The notes below the pieces were generated by a model that was not told the DNA's origin, did no database searches, and saw only the letters and a list, made by a program, of their open reading frames with translations. From Bacteroidales bacterium (lineage in GTDB: Bacteria > Bacteroidota > Bacteroidia > Bacteroidales > P3), in contig JAFROL010000039.1 in NCBI GenBank assembly GCA_017429685.1, forward strand, positions 1 through 42,060: a DNA stretch of 42,060 nt, written 5' to 3'. A program made the translations under genes and the position numbers. Of the stretch, positions 14,185-23,435 are shown piece by piece (the first letter of the stretch is position 1; each line of letters begins with the position of its first letter).

Positions 14185-15567
14185 ATGAAAGACAACAGAG
14201 ACAGCATTGATTTCCGCAACGAGGAAATCGGCAAACTTTTTGGACAGCTTTTCATCCCAACCCTGCTGGGAATGATTTTCAATATGGCCTTCATCATCAC
14301 CGACGGCATCTTCGTAGGGCACGGCATCGGTCCGCAGGGGCTGGCGGCCATCAACCTCGTCGGTCCTATTATGATGCTTATCAACGGATTGGGTATGATG
14401 TTCGGCGTGGGCGTCAGTGTCGTCGCGGCCATCCATCTGGCCAAGGGCAACATCAAGGCGGCGCGCATCAACACGACGCAGGCCTTCACGGCGGGCATCA
14501 CGGTGTCGATGCTGATTGGCACAGTGTGCTACTGCGCGCCCCACGCGGTACTGTCGCTGCTGGGCGCCTCCGGGGCGCTCTACGACGCTGCCTACGAGTA
14601 CTACGTCTGGTTCATCCCCACCTGCCTGCTGATGATGATCGAGACGATAGGCCTCTTCGTCATCCGCCTCGACGGCTCGCCGCGCTACGCTATGTTTTCC
14701 AATATGTTGCCGGCGCTTGTCAACATCGCCCTCGACTATATCTTCATCTTCCCCTGCCACTGGGGCCTGATGGGCGCATCGCTGGCCACCGACATCGGCG
14801 GCCTGGTGGGTGTGCTGATGGTGGCTTACTATATGATTTTCAAGTCGAAGACGCTGCGTCTGTACCGCCTGAAGCGCACGGCGAAGAGCCTGATGCTTTC
14901 GCTGCGCAATGTGGGATATATGGTCCGCACCGGTGCCTCGGGTCTTGTCGGCGAACTGGCTGTGGCGGTGATGATGCTGACGGGCAACCTGATGTTCAAG
15001 CGGTGGCTCGGCGACGACGGCATAAGTGCCTACAGCATAGCCTGCTACCTGTTCCCACTTATATATATGGTTTATAACGCTGTGGCGCAGTCGGCGCAGC
15101 CTATCATCAGCTTCAACCACGGTGCGCAACTGACGACACGCGTGCGCAAGACATTGTCGTTCAGCCTTGTGGTCAGCATACTGCTCGGTGTGGCTATCTC
15201 GGCGGTGTTTTTCTTTTTCGCACCTGGCGTGGTGAGCATTTTCCTCGACAACGACACGCCGACGGGCATCATCGCCACCGAGGGACTGCCCTACTATGCC
15301 ACCGGATTCGTCTTTATGGCCATAAACATCTGCGTTGTAGGCTACTATCAGAGCATCGAGCGCGCCGGGCTTGCCGTGCTGCTGACGCTGCTGAGGGGTG
15401 TCGTCTTCCTCGTTGCGGCCTTCGTGGTGCTGCCGTCGTTGATAGGCACAAAAGGCCTCTGGCTGGCCATCCCTCTCGCCGAACTGCTGACCACACTGGT
15501 AATCGTGTCAATCCTGCTGGCCAAATTTTTGCCTGCTCGCAGGCGAGCGAGATCTTGTGGATCTTGA
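14185..15567 (+). CDS. MATE-family multidrug/sodium antiporter
   Basis: A 460-residue membrane protein with about 12 helices in two MatE halves. LFIPTLLGMIFNMAFIITDG and the following HGIGPQGLAAINLVGPIMML are the typical first-helix region of the NorM/DinF-like superfamily, and the second half starts near VGYMVRTGASGLVGELAVAV. These pumps export cationic compounds in exchange for Na+ or H+. Start at 14185 rather than an upstream TTG. The last ten residues (ARRRARSCGS) are encoded by the first copy of a GCTCGC..GAGATCTTG repeat, so the original C-terminus has been replaced or extended by repeat sequence. Confidence 0.9.
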   Translation: MKDNRDSIDFRNEEIGKLFGQLFIPTLLGMIFNMAFIITDGIFVGHGIGPQGLAAINLVGPIMMLINGLGMMFGVGVSVVAAIHLAKGNIKAARINTTQAFTAGITVSMLIGTVCYCAPHAVLSLLGASGALYDAAYEYYVWFIPTCLLMMIETIGLFVIRLDGSPRYAMFSNMLPALVNIALDYIFIFPCHWGLMGASLATDIGGLVGVLMVAYYMIFKSKTLRLYRLKRTAKSLMLSLRNVGYMVRTGASGLVGELAVAVMMLTGNLMFKRWLGDDGISAYSIACYLFPLIYMVYNAVAQSAQPIISFNHGAQLTTRVRKTLSFSLVVSILLGVAISAVFFFFAPGVVSIFLDNDTPTGIIATEGLPYYATGFVFMAINICVVGYYQSIERAGLAVLLTLLRGVVFLVAAFVVLPSLIGTKGLWLAIPLAELLTTLVIVSILLAKFLPARRRARSCGS

Positions 15568-15702
15568 GGATTTTCTTTTTCTCCTGCTCGCAAGCGAGCG
15601 AGATCTTGTAGATCTTGTGGATTTTATTTTCTTTCTCCTGCTCGGCGTACCGCCTCGCGAAATCTATAGATCTTATAGATTATAACGCTCGCAACGCGAG
15701 CG
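15532..15702. repeat. GCTCGC..GAGATCTTG repeat, three copies plus a half
   Basis: Three direct copies of about 43-46 bp start at 15532, 15583 and 15637. Each begins CCTGCTCG, runs through an inverted GCTCGC/GCGAGC core, and continues with GATCTTGTGGATCTTG-like sequence; the third is diverged. A further CGCTCGCAACGCGAGCG stem is at about 15686-15702. The first copy overlaps the end of the MATE gene. A related copy lies at 31835. Confidence 0.85.
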
Positions 15703-15797
15703 AATTGCTGATAATTGCTGACCAATTGCTGGTAATTGCTGTTAAAAAAAATATTTCTGCTAATTCCTGGCCAATTTCTGGTAATTCCTGTTGAAAA
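15703..15797. repeat. AATTGCTG / TAATTCCTGG filler repeat
   Basis: Four AATTGCTG units (15703-15742) are followed by TAATTCCTGGCCAATTT and TGGTAATTCCTGTTGAAAA (15761-15797). The second block recurs at 38139-38174 with one mismatch over its first 32 nt. Confidence 0.85.
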
Positions 15798-15798
15798 A

Positions 15799-15846
15799 GT
15801 TGAAAGTTGAAATGGCTGCGTCAGCCAATAAATTTCAACTTTCAAC
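15799..15846 (-). terminator. Terminator of the ppdK-pckA unit, made of TTGAAAG filler
   Basis: Perfect 15-bp arms (15799-15813 and 15832-15846, GTTGAAAGTTGAAAT) around an inner GGCTG/CAGCC stem. Read leftward it is followed by TTTTTC. It lies 24 nt after the pckA stop codon. Confidence 0.7.
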
Positions 15847-15870
15847 TCTCAACTTAAAAATTTAGGTCTC

Positions 15871-17493
<1,623 letters not shown>

Positions 17494-17531
17494 AGCAATT
17501 TGTTTTGGTGATCGTTGAAATGTGAATAGTA

Positions 17532-17583
17532 ACCTGTGACCTGTGACACGAATTGTTCGTATCACTGGTCACAGGTCACAGGT
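17532..17583. repeat. Inverted GACCTGTGAC filler between ppdK and pckA
   Basis: Perfect 16-bp arms (17532-17547 ACCTGTGACCTGTGAC and 17568-17583) around a 20-nt loop. It begins 8 nt after the ppdK stop codon (reading leftward), so it may act as an intercistronic stem-loop. The same units occur at 10845 and 31965-32023. Confidence 0.85.
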
Positions 17584-17590
17584 CACTTAT

Positions 17591-20308
17591 TTATTTCTTG
17601 CGGCTCTCTTTGATGGCGGCCTGAGCAGCGGCGAGACGTGCCACTGGGACGCGGAACGGGCTGCAGCTGACGTAGTTGAGGCCGGCGTGATAGAAGAACT
17701 CGACCGAATCGGGGTCGCCACCGTGCTCACCGCAGACACCGCACTTGAGATTGGCGCGAGTGCTGCGACCGCGGTCGACACCGAGTTTGACCAGCTGGCC
17801 AACGCCTTCCTGGTCGAGGGTGTTGAACGGGTCGGCGGGGATAATCTTCTGGTCGACATAGTCCTTGACGATGGCGTTGACGTCGTCGCGGCTGAAGCCG
17901 AAGGTCATCTGCGTGAGGTCGTTGGTACCGAAGCTGAAGAACTCGGCGACCTCGGCGATCTTGTCGGCAACGAGGGTAGCACGCGGAATCTCGATCATAG
18001 TACCGAACATATAGCTGATAGTGACACCATATTTGGCTTCGACCTCAGCCTTGATCTCGGTAGCGATATTCTTCTGATGTTCAAGCTCTTTGACGTTGAT
18101 TGTCAGAGGAACCATAATTTCGAGCTTGGGGTTGTGGCCTTCCTTCATCAGCTCGGCAGTGGCGCTGAAGAGGGCGCGGAACTGGACGCGAGTGATTTCG
18201 GGATAGATAATACCCAGACGCACACCGCGCAGACCCATCATCGGGTTGACCTCGTGGAGGGCGTCGACGCGCTTCTTGACCTCCTCGTAGGAGATTTTAA
18301 GACGCTTGGCAACCTCTTTCATCTTCTCTTCGCCCTGCGGTGCAAACTCGTGCAGCGGGGGGTCCATCAGACGGAAGGTCAGCGGTTTGCCGTCCAGCAC
18401 CTTGAGGGTTGCCTTGGCATACTCGCGGATGTCGGGCTCGAGCTCGTCAAGGGCGGCGATGCGCTCGTCGGTGGAGTCGCTGAGGATCATATTGCGAAGT
18501 TTTTCGAGGGGCTTCTCGCTGTTCTTGCCATAGAACATATGCTCGATGCGGAAGAGGCCGATACCTTCGGCACCGAAGCTGACGGCACGCAGAGCGTCGT
18601 CTGGGTTGTCGGCGTTGGTGCGGACACCCATAGTGCGGAACTTGTCGACCATAGTCATAAAGCGCTGGAAGAGCGGGTTCTCGGTGGCGTTGATCATCTT
18701 TATTTCCTTGTCATAGACATAGCCTTTGGTGCCGTTGAGGGCCAGCAGGTCGCCTTCCTTGAAGACATTGCCGTTGATGTAGACAAAGCCTTTTTCGAAA
18801 TCGATCTTGACGGCGTCGCATCCGACGATGCAGCATTTGCCCCAACCGCGGGCAACAAGGGCGGCGTGGCTGGTCATACCGCCACGGGCGGTAAGGATAC
18901 CGTCGGCAGCGCGCATACCCTCGACATCTTCGGGGTTGGTCTCTTCGCGCACCAGAATGTTCTTGATGCCTTGTTCGGCATAGAACTTGGCTTTCTCGCT
19001 GGTGAGAGCGATAACGCCCACGGCACCGCCAGGACCTGCGGGCAAACCTTTGGCGATGACTTCATATTTCTTCTCGTCTTCAGCATCGAGGATGGGGTGC
19101 AGCAGCTCGTCGAGCTGTGCGGGGCTTATGCGCATAACGACTTCCTGCTCGTCGATGAGTTTTTCGTTGAGCATATCGAAAGCCATATTGAGAGCGGCGA
19201 CGCCGGTGCGTTTTCCGACGCGGCACTGCAGCATATAGAGCACGCCTTCCTGGATGGTGAACTCGATGTCGAGCATATCGTGGTAGTTCTGTTCAAGGGT
19301 GCGGCGGATGTCGCAGAGTTCCTTGTAGGTTTCGGGCATCAGTTCTTCCATCGAGTGGAAGTTCTTGTTCTGCTCGTTCTTGGTTTCGTCGTTGAGGGGG
19401 CTGGGGGTACGGATACCGGCAACGACGTCCTCGCCCTGGGCGTTGATGAGCCATTCGCCATAGAAATGGTTGTCGCCGGTGGCGGGGTTGCGGGTGAAAG
19501 CAACGCCGGTGGCGCTGGTGTCGCCCATATTGCCGAAGACCATAGCCTGCACGTTGACGGCGGTACCCCAGTCGTCGGGGATGCCTTCAATCTTACGGTA
19601 GCTGACAGCCTTCTTGCCGTTCCAGCTCTTGAACACGGCCTTGATGCCGCCTTCCATCTGGGCTTTGGCATCGTCGGGGAACTCGGTGCCGAGCACTTCT
19701 TTCACTTTCTTCTTGAAGTCTTCGGCCAGCTGCTTGAGTTCGTCGGCAGTGATTTCGGTGTCGCTCTTATAGCCGCGTTTGGCCTTGAATTCGTCGAGCA
19801 TATCGTCGAGCTGTTTGCGGATGCCTTTACCATCAGCGGGCTCGATGCCTTCAGATTTTTCCATAACGACATCGGCGTACATCATAACGAGACGGCGGTA
19901 CGAGTCGTACACAAAACGGGGGTTGCCGGTTTTCTTGATAAGGCCGGGGATGGTCTTGCTGCTGAGGCCGATGTTGAGGACGGTGTCCATCATACCGGGC
20001 ATAGAGCTGCGGGCACCGGAACGGCAGCTGACGAGCAGCGGGTTCTCGGGGTCGTCGTATTTCATACCCATTATGTTCTCAACGTTTTTCATTGCTTTCC
20101 ACACATCGTCCATCAGACCGGCGGGCAGCTGGCAGTTGTTGGCATAATATGCCGTGCAGCATTCTGTAGTGATAGTAAGGCCTGCGGGAACGGGCAGACC
20201 GAGCAGGCACATTTCGGCCAGATTGGCGCCTTTGCCACCGAGCAGGTTCTTCATATCGGCCTTGCCTTCGGCGGTTTTACCTCCAAAAGTGTAAACGTAC
20301 TTTGTCAT
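17591..20308 (-). CDS. ppdK: Pyruvate, phosphate dikinase
   Basis: A 905-residue enzyme converting pyruvate + ATP + Pi to PEP + AMP + PPi, reversible and used in PPi-dependent glycolysis in anaerobes. The N-terminal ATP-grasp domain opens with YTFGGKTAEG and LLGGKGANLAEM. The swivelling phosphohistidine domain carries GGMTSHAALVARGWGKCC (catalytic H near residue 475). The C-terminal PEP/pyruvate barrel has MGLRGVRLGIIYPEI and the late GVCGEHGGDP with the catalytic cysteine. Length and domain order are complete. A consensus promoter lies upstream and pckA downstream, forming a PEP/pyruvate/oxaloacetate node. Confidence 0.97.
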   Translation of the reverse strand: MTKYVYTFGGKTAEGKADMKNLLGGKGANLAEMCLLGLPVPAGLTITTECCTAYYANNCQLPAGLMDDVWKAMKNVENIMGMKYDDPENPLLVSCRSGARSSMPGMMDTVLNIGLSSKTIPGLIKKTGNPRFVYDSYRRLVMMYADVVMEKSEGIEPADGKGIRKQLDDMLDEFKAKRGYKSDTEITADELKQLAEDFKKKVKEVLGTEFPDDAKAQMEGGIKAVFKSWNGKKAVSYRKIEGIPDDWGTAVNVQAMVFGNMGDTSATGVAFTRNPATGDNHFYGEWLINAQGEDVVAGIRTPSPLNDETKNEQNKNFHSMEELMPETYKELCDIRRTLEQNYHDMLDIEFTIQEGVLYMLQCRVGKRTGVAALNMAFDMLNEKLIDEQEVVMRISPAQLDELLHPILDAEDEKKYEVIAKGLPAGPGGAVGVIALTSEKAKFYAEQGIKNILVREETNPEDVEGMRAADGILTARGGMTSHAALVARGWGKCCIVGCDAVKIDFEKGFVYINGNVFKEGDLLALNGTKGYVYDKEIKMINATENPLFQRFMTMVDKFRTMGVRTNADNPDDALRAVSFGAEGIGLFRIEHMFYGKNSEKPLEKLRNMILSDSTDERIAALDELEPDIREYAKATLKVLDGKPLTFRLMDPPLHEFAPQGEEKMKEVAKRLKISYEEVKKRVDALHEVNPMMGLRGVRLGIIYPEITRVQFRALFSATAELMKEGHNPKLEIMVPLTINVKELEHQKNIATEIKAEVEAKYGVTISYMFGTMIEIPRATLVADKIAEVAEFFSFGTNDLTQMTFGFSRDDVNAIVKDYVDQKIIPADPFNTLDQEGVGQLVKLGVDRGRSTRANLKCGVCGEHGGDPDSVEFFYHAGLNYVSCSPFRVPVARLAAAQAAIKESRKK

Positions 20309-20372
20309 AATTTAAAATAAAGATTTAATTTATAATAATTTAATTATTTTTCACTTTTCAGAAATGAAACTG

Positions 20373-20404
20373 CAAAGTTATCCTTATTTTCTTAATATAC
20401 CAAA
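20373..20404 (-). promoter_or_regulatory. Promoter of ppdK(-pckA)
   Basis: TAACTTTG (-7, 20373-20380) and TTTG (-33, 20401-20404) on the minus strand, 20 nt apart, 65 nt before the ppdK ATG. The -33 box is 9 nt from the terminator of the upstream glycosyltransferase gene. Confidence 0.75.
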
Positions 20405-20412
20405 TAAAAAAG

Positions 20413-20434
20413 CACACTTTTTAAAAAAAGTGTG
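20413..20434 (-). terminator. Bidirectional-looking terminator after the GT4 gene
   Basis: CACACTTTTT (20413-20422) and AAAAAGTGTG (20425-20434) with a 2-nt loop. T runs follow on both strands. It ends the leftward glycosyltransferase transcript 40 nt after its stop codon. Confidence 0.8.
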
Positions 20435-20473
20435 TTTTTGGGAGGATTTATACCGAATTGTACTAATGAAAAA

Positions 20474-21601
20474 TCATATCTCGGCCAGCAGTATCTTGGC
20501 ATTGGCCTCATTGCTGTAGAGGTCGCCGAGCAAGTCGCGGCGACGGTCAATGTCCTGCTGCGTAAAGGGGGTATCCATCAGCCGCTTAAGGGCTTCAAGC
20601 TGCTGCTGTGCGCTATCGACCACAGTGCAGACCCGACCCAGCTCGGTGCCAGCAACCATATTGGAGTTGACCAGACAGTGGCGTCCGGCGTAGAGCGAAT
20701 TCAGCAGCTTGAGTTTCAGTCCTGTGGGGAAACTTGTGAAGAGCATCAGTACCTGCGCATCCTGTATCAGCCTACGCATAGAGTCGTCGTTGGGATTGGC
20801 GACAAGTCTGACATTGCGGTGCGAAGCAAGAGAGTCTTCGACCCATTTGGACGGGTTGCGTCCTGCTACAACAAAATGGATATCGGGGCACTGGCCGAAG
20901 ATGTTGTTGCTGAGATAGTCGACAGTTTCGATGTTTTCTGGCACCGAGAGGTCGGCGTGGTAGAGTGCGTAGGCGCTGTCGGCGGAAGGGGCATCGCAGG
21001 GCTGCGAAACGACGGTGTTGTCCTGATGAGATGCGGGCATAAGGAGCACCTTGGAGCAACCCATATTGCGGAAATGGACGGCATCAGCCTCAGTGATGGC
21101 AAAAACGACATCGGCGCGCATCAGCACAGCTTCGTAACGTCGCAGACGCCGGGATTCTTCGGCATAATAGAGCCGTCGCAAGGGGTTGCTTTCGGCAGCG
21201 GCAAGACGGGCATAATATTCGTGTTCGACATTGTGGGCTCGCACCAGCAAAGGTCTGTCGTTGAGAGTTTCGAGCAGCGAGCAGCAGTGCAGGCCCTCCA
21301 TCAGGACCGGGGCATCGTCGCGCCGCAGGTTGGCAAGCAGATCGGCATTGTCGCGCGATTCAACAATATAGGGCCGCTTCGACAGTGCGCTGATGAGGCC
21401 TGTGCGTCGATGATAGTAGGTGACGCTGGCGCAGAGGCGGTTCAGCTCGTCGGCGGGCTGACGGCCATAGGAGAAACAATGGAGATGCACTTCGACGCCA
21501 AGGTCGTGCAGGGCCTTGAGCCGATAAAAGACATCGATCACACCGCCATAGTCGGCAGGATATGGCACGTTAAAGGATACTATGTGTAGTTTTTTGGACA
21601 A
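20474..21601 (-). CDS. GT4-family glycosyltransferase
   Basis: A 375-residue GT-B fold glycosyltransferase. The N-terminal half starts LHIVSFNVPYPADYGGVIDV with the usual glycine-rich acceptor loop, and LLVRAHNVEHEYYARLA is a common element of group 1 transferases. The C-terminal half includes FVVAGRNPSK, then LVANPNDDSMRRLIQDAQVL and FPTGLKLKLLNSLYAG (the nucleotide-sugar-binding E/K region). It probably transfers a sugar to cell-surface glycans; donor and acceptor unknown. No signal peptide or membrane segment. Possibly the third gene of a unit with the response regulator and MBL-fold genes (gaps 69 and 51 nt). Confidence 0.85.
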   Translation of the reverse strand: MSKKLHIVSFNVPYPADYGGVIDVFYRLKALHDLGVEVHLHCFSYGRQPADELNRLCASVTYYHRRTGLISALSKRPYIVESRDNADLLANLRRDDAPVLMEGLHCCSLLETLNDRPLLVRAHNVEHEYYARLAAAESNPLRRLYYAEESRRLRRYEAVLMRADVVFAITEADAVHFRNMGCSKVLLMPASHQDNTVVSQPCDAPSADSAYALYHADLSVPENIETVDYLSNNIFGQCPDIHFVVAGRNPSKWVEDSLASHRNVRLVANPNDDSMRRLIQDAQVLMLFTSFPTGLKLKLLNSLYAGRHCLVNSNMVAGTELGRVCTVVDSAQQQLEALKRLMDTPFTQQDIDRRRDLLGDLYSNEANAKILLAEI

Positions 21602-21652
21602 TGGTTGCGATGCGAGGTTATGAGTTGGTTGGTTATCTGCGTCAGCGTGATA

Positions 21653-22435
21653 TTAAATACTAATTTTCAGATTGTCGTATGCCAACCGAACGTTGTCGGG
21701 CAGCGTTTTGTCGACAACGGCGTGGAAGCCCATCTCGTGGCTCATATGCGTGAGGAAGGCACGTTTCGGATGGACGCGACCGATGATTTCGAGAGCTTCG
21801 TCAAGGCAGAAGTGCGAGAAATGCTTGGCTTTGCGCAAAGCATTTATTACCAGCAGGTCGACATCGATGAGTTTTTCCTGCTCACGGTCGTCGATATGGT
21901 TCATATCGGTAATGTAGGCAATCCGCTGCCCTTGGTCGTCAACAAGGCGATAACCCAGCACAGGAAGATCCTTGTGCATTCCGCTAACAGGCGTAATGGT
22001 GACGTTGCCCACGCGGAACGGGCTGCAGTCGCTCACATCGTGCAACGTGGCTTCGGGCAGTCCCGGATACTGATGATAGTCAAATATATAATGATAGTCG
22101 TGGCGGATGGTCGAAAGTGCTTCGCGATTTCCGTAGATTTCCATATTGCACTTCTGCGTCCAGTTGAAAGGCCTTATGTCGTCGATGCCGCCCACGTGGT
22201 CGCGATGGGCGTGAGTCACAAGGATTGCATCAAGATGCTGCACACCATTGTTCAGCATCTGCATCCTGAAATCAGGTCCTATGTCAATAAGGATATTGTT
22301 GCCGCCACTGTCGGTGACCAGCGCCGAGGTGCGGAGCCGCTTGTCGTGGCTGTCGGCAGAATGGCAGACAGGACAAGGACACGTAATCACCGGAACGCCT
22401 TGCGACGTCCCCGTACCGAGGAATGTGATATGCAT
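21653..22435 (-). CDS. MBL-fold metal-dependent hydrolase (PhnP / phosphodiesterase-like)
   Basis: A 260-residue metallo-beta-lactamase-fold protein. MHITFLGTGTSQGVPVITCPCPVC is the start of the PhnP-like branch, with a CPCPVC pair that may bind a structural zinc. VTHAHRDHVGGIDDIR is the HxHxDH metal motif, SGMHKDLPVLGYRL and AYITDMNHID supply the further metal ligands, and FLTHMSHEMG the last histidine. Relatives are phosphodiesterases on cyclic phosphate substrates. No phn genes are nearby, so the substrate is unknown. It is followed by the GT4 gene and preceded by the response regulator, all leftward. Confidence 0.88.
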   Translation of the reverse strand: MHITFLGTGTSQGVPVITCPCPVCHSADSHDKRLRTSALVTDSGGNNILIDIGPDFRMQMLNNGVQHLDAILVTHAHRDHVGGIDDIRPFNWTQKCNMEIYGNREALSTIRHDYHYIFDYHQYPGLPEATLHDVSDCSPFRVGNVTITPVSGMHKDLPVLGYRLVDDQGQRIAYITDMNHIDDREQEKLIDVDLLVINALRKAKHFSHFCLDEALEIIGRVHPKRAFLTHMSHEMGFHAVVDKTLPDNVRLAYDNLKISI

Positions 22436-22504
22436 CAGTTTTCAGAAATCTGTTCGTAAAGCCAATGCATTAACGAATCAATGCATTAGAGATTAAAACA
22501 TACC

Positions 22505-23203
22505 TCAATCCTGCTTCTGAGTCAGTTTGAATCCCACACCGTGCACATTGACGATCTGGACCGACGGGTCGGCCTTCAGATACTTGCGCAACTTGGTGAT
22601 ATAGACATCCATACTGCGAGCAGCGAAATACGAATCGTCCTTCCAAATCTTCTGCAGCGTGCTTGAACGGTCGATGAGCTGGTTGAAATTGATGCAGAAA
22701 AGCCTCAGCAGTTCGCTTTCCTTCGACGTCAGACGCACAGGCTCGTCATTCTCGAAAGTCAACGTCTGATAGTTGTAGTCGAATTTGAACTTGCCAATGC
22801 TGAACTGGTTGTTTTCAGGCTTGTTCTCGTCAAACGAACGACGGATAGTGGCGTTAATGCGTGCTAGCAGCTCCTCCATACTGAAGGGCTTGGTGATATA
22901 GTCGTCGGCACCGACCTCAAAACCCTTCAGTTTGTCGGCTTCGAGCGACTTGGCTGTAAGGAAAAGGATAGGTATATTTTTGTCGATGCGGCGCAGCTCT
23001 TTGGCCACAGTAAAGCCATCTTTCACTGGCATCATAACATCAAGGATGCAGGCATCAACATTGCCTTCCTTATATATGTCAAGGGCCTGTTGTCCGTCGG
23101 TTGCGATGAATACGGTATAACCTTTTTGTGTGAGATAAGCTTTTAGGATAACGCCCATATTGGGGTCATCTTCTGCCACTAACAATTTGATTCCTAAATT
23201 CAT
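22505..23203 (-). CDS. OmpR/PhoB-family response regulator (RprY-like)
   Basis: A 232-residue two-domain regulator. The receiver domain has the acidic pair E11-D12, the phospho-acceptor D55 in CILDVMMPVKDGF, and the conserved TAK of LFLTAKS. The C-terminal winged helix carries LTSKESELLRLFCINFNQLI, RSMDVYITKLRKYLKADPSV and NVHGVGFKL. This resembles Bacteroides RprY, but no histidine kinase is present within the window. The ATG at 23203 is chosen; an earlier in-frame ATG (23266) would add a tail unrelated to receivers. The leader holds an imperfect ATCCGC..GCGGAT stem (23221-23253). Confidence 0.9.
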   Translation of the reverse strand: MNLGIKLLVAEDDPNMGVILKAYLTQKGYTVFIATDGQQALDIYKEGNVDACILDVMMPVKDGFTVAKELRRIDKNIPILFLTAKSLEADKLKGFEVGADDYITKPFSMEELLARINATIRRSFDENKPENNQFSIGKFKFDYNYQTLTFENDEPVRLTSKESELLRLFCINFNQLIDRSSTLQKIWKDDSYFAARSMDVYITKLRKYLKADPSVQIVNVHGVGFKLTQKQD

Positions 23204-23374
23204 ATCAGTTGTTTTTTTGCATCCGCACAGATTTTTGAAACCTTTGCGCGGATTTTTTTCAATCATATTAACATAAAATTGCTTTATTTATTGTCCAATT
23301 ATGTTAAAAAACAAAAAAAAATTAAGTTAATTTTTTTCATAACATTGAAAACCAACCAATTCATATTACAAAAA

Positions 23375-23400
23375 AAGTGCAGAATTACAATTCTGCACTT
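23375..23400 (-). terminator. Terminator of the A2M gene
   Basis: Perfect 12-bp stem AAGTGCAGAATT / AATTCTGCACTT with a 2-nt gap; leftward it is followed by TTTTTTT. It lies 35 nt after the A2M stop codon. Confidence 0.85.
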
Positions 23401-23435
23401 GAAAAATCTGTTTGTTTCCGCATTAATGCAGTTTG

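Noticed and set aside
17543-20320. A 925-codon open frame on the plus strand opposite ppdK
   Set aside because: It is the antisense of ppdK; its product has no domain-like sequence, and the minus-strand frame carries all PPDK motifs. The same holds for the long frames opposite pckA, the CrtC-like gene, the S9 peptidase and the A2M gene.
22505-23203. Complete two-component system
   Set aside because: No histidine kinase gene is adjacent; the neighbours are an MBL-fold hydrolase and the A2M gene.
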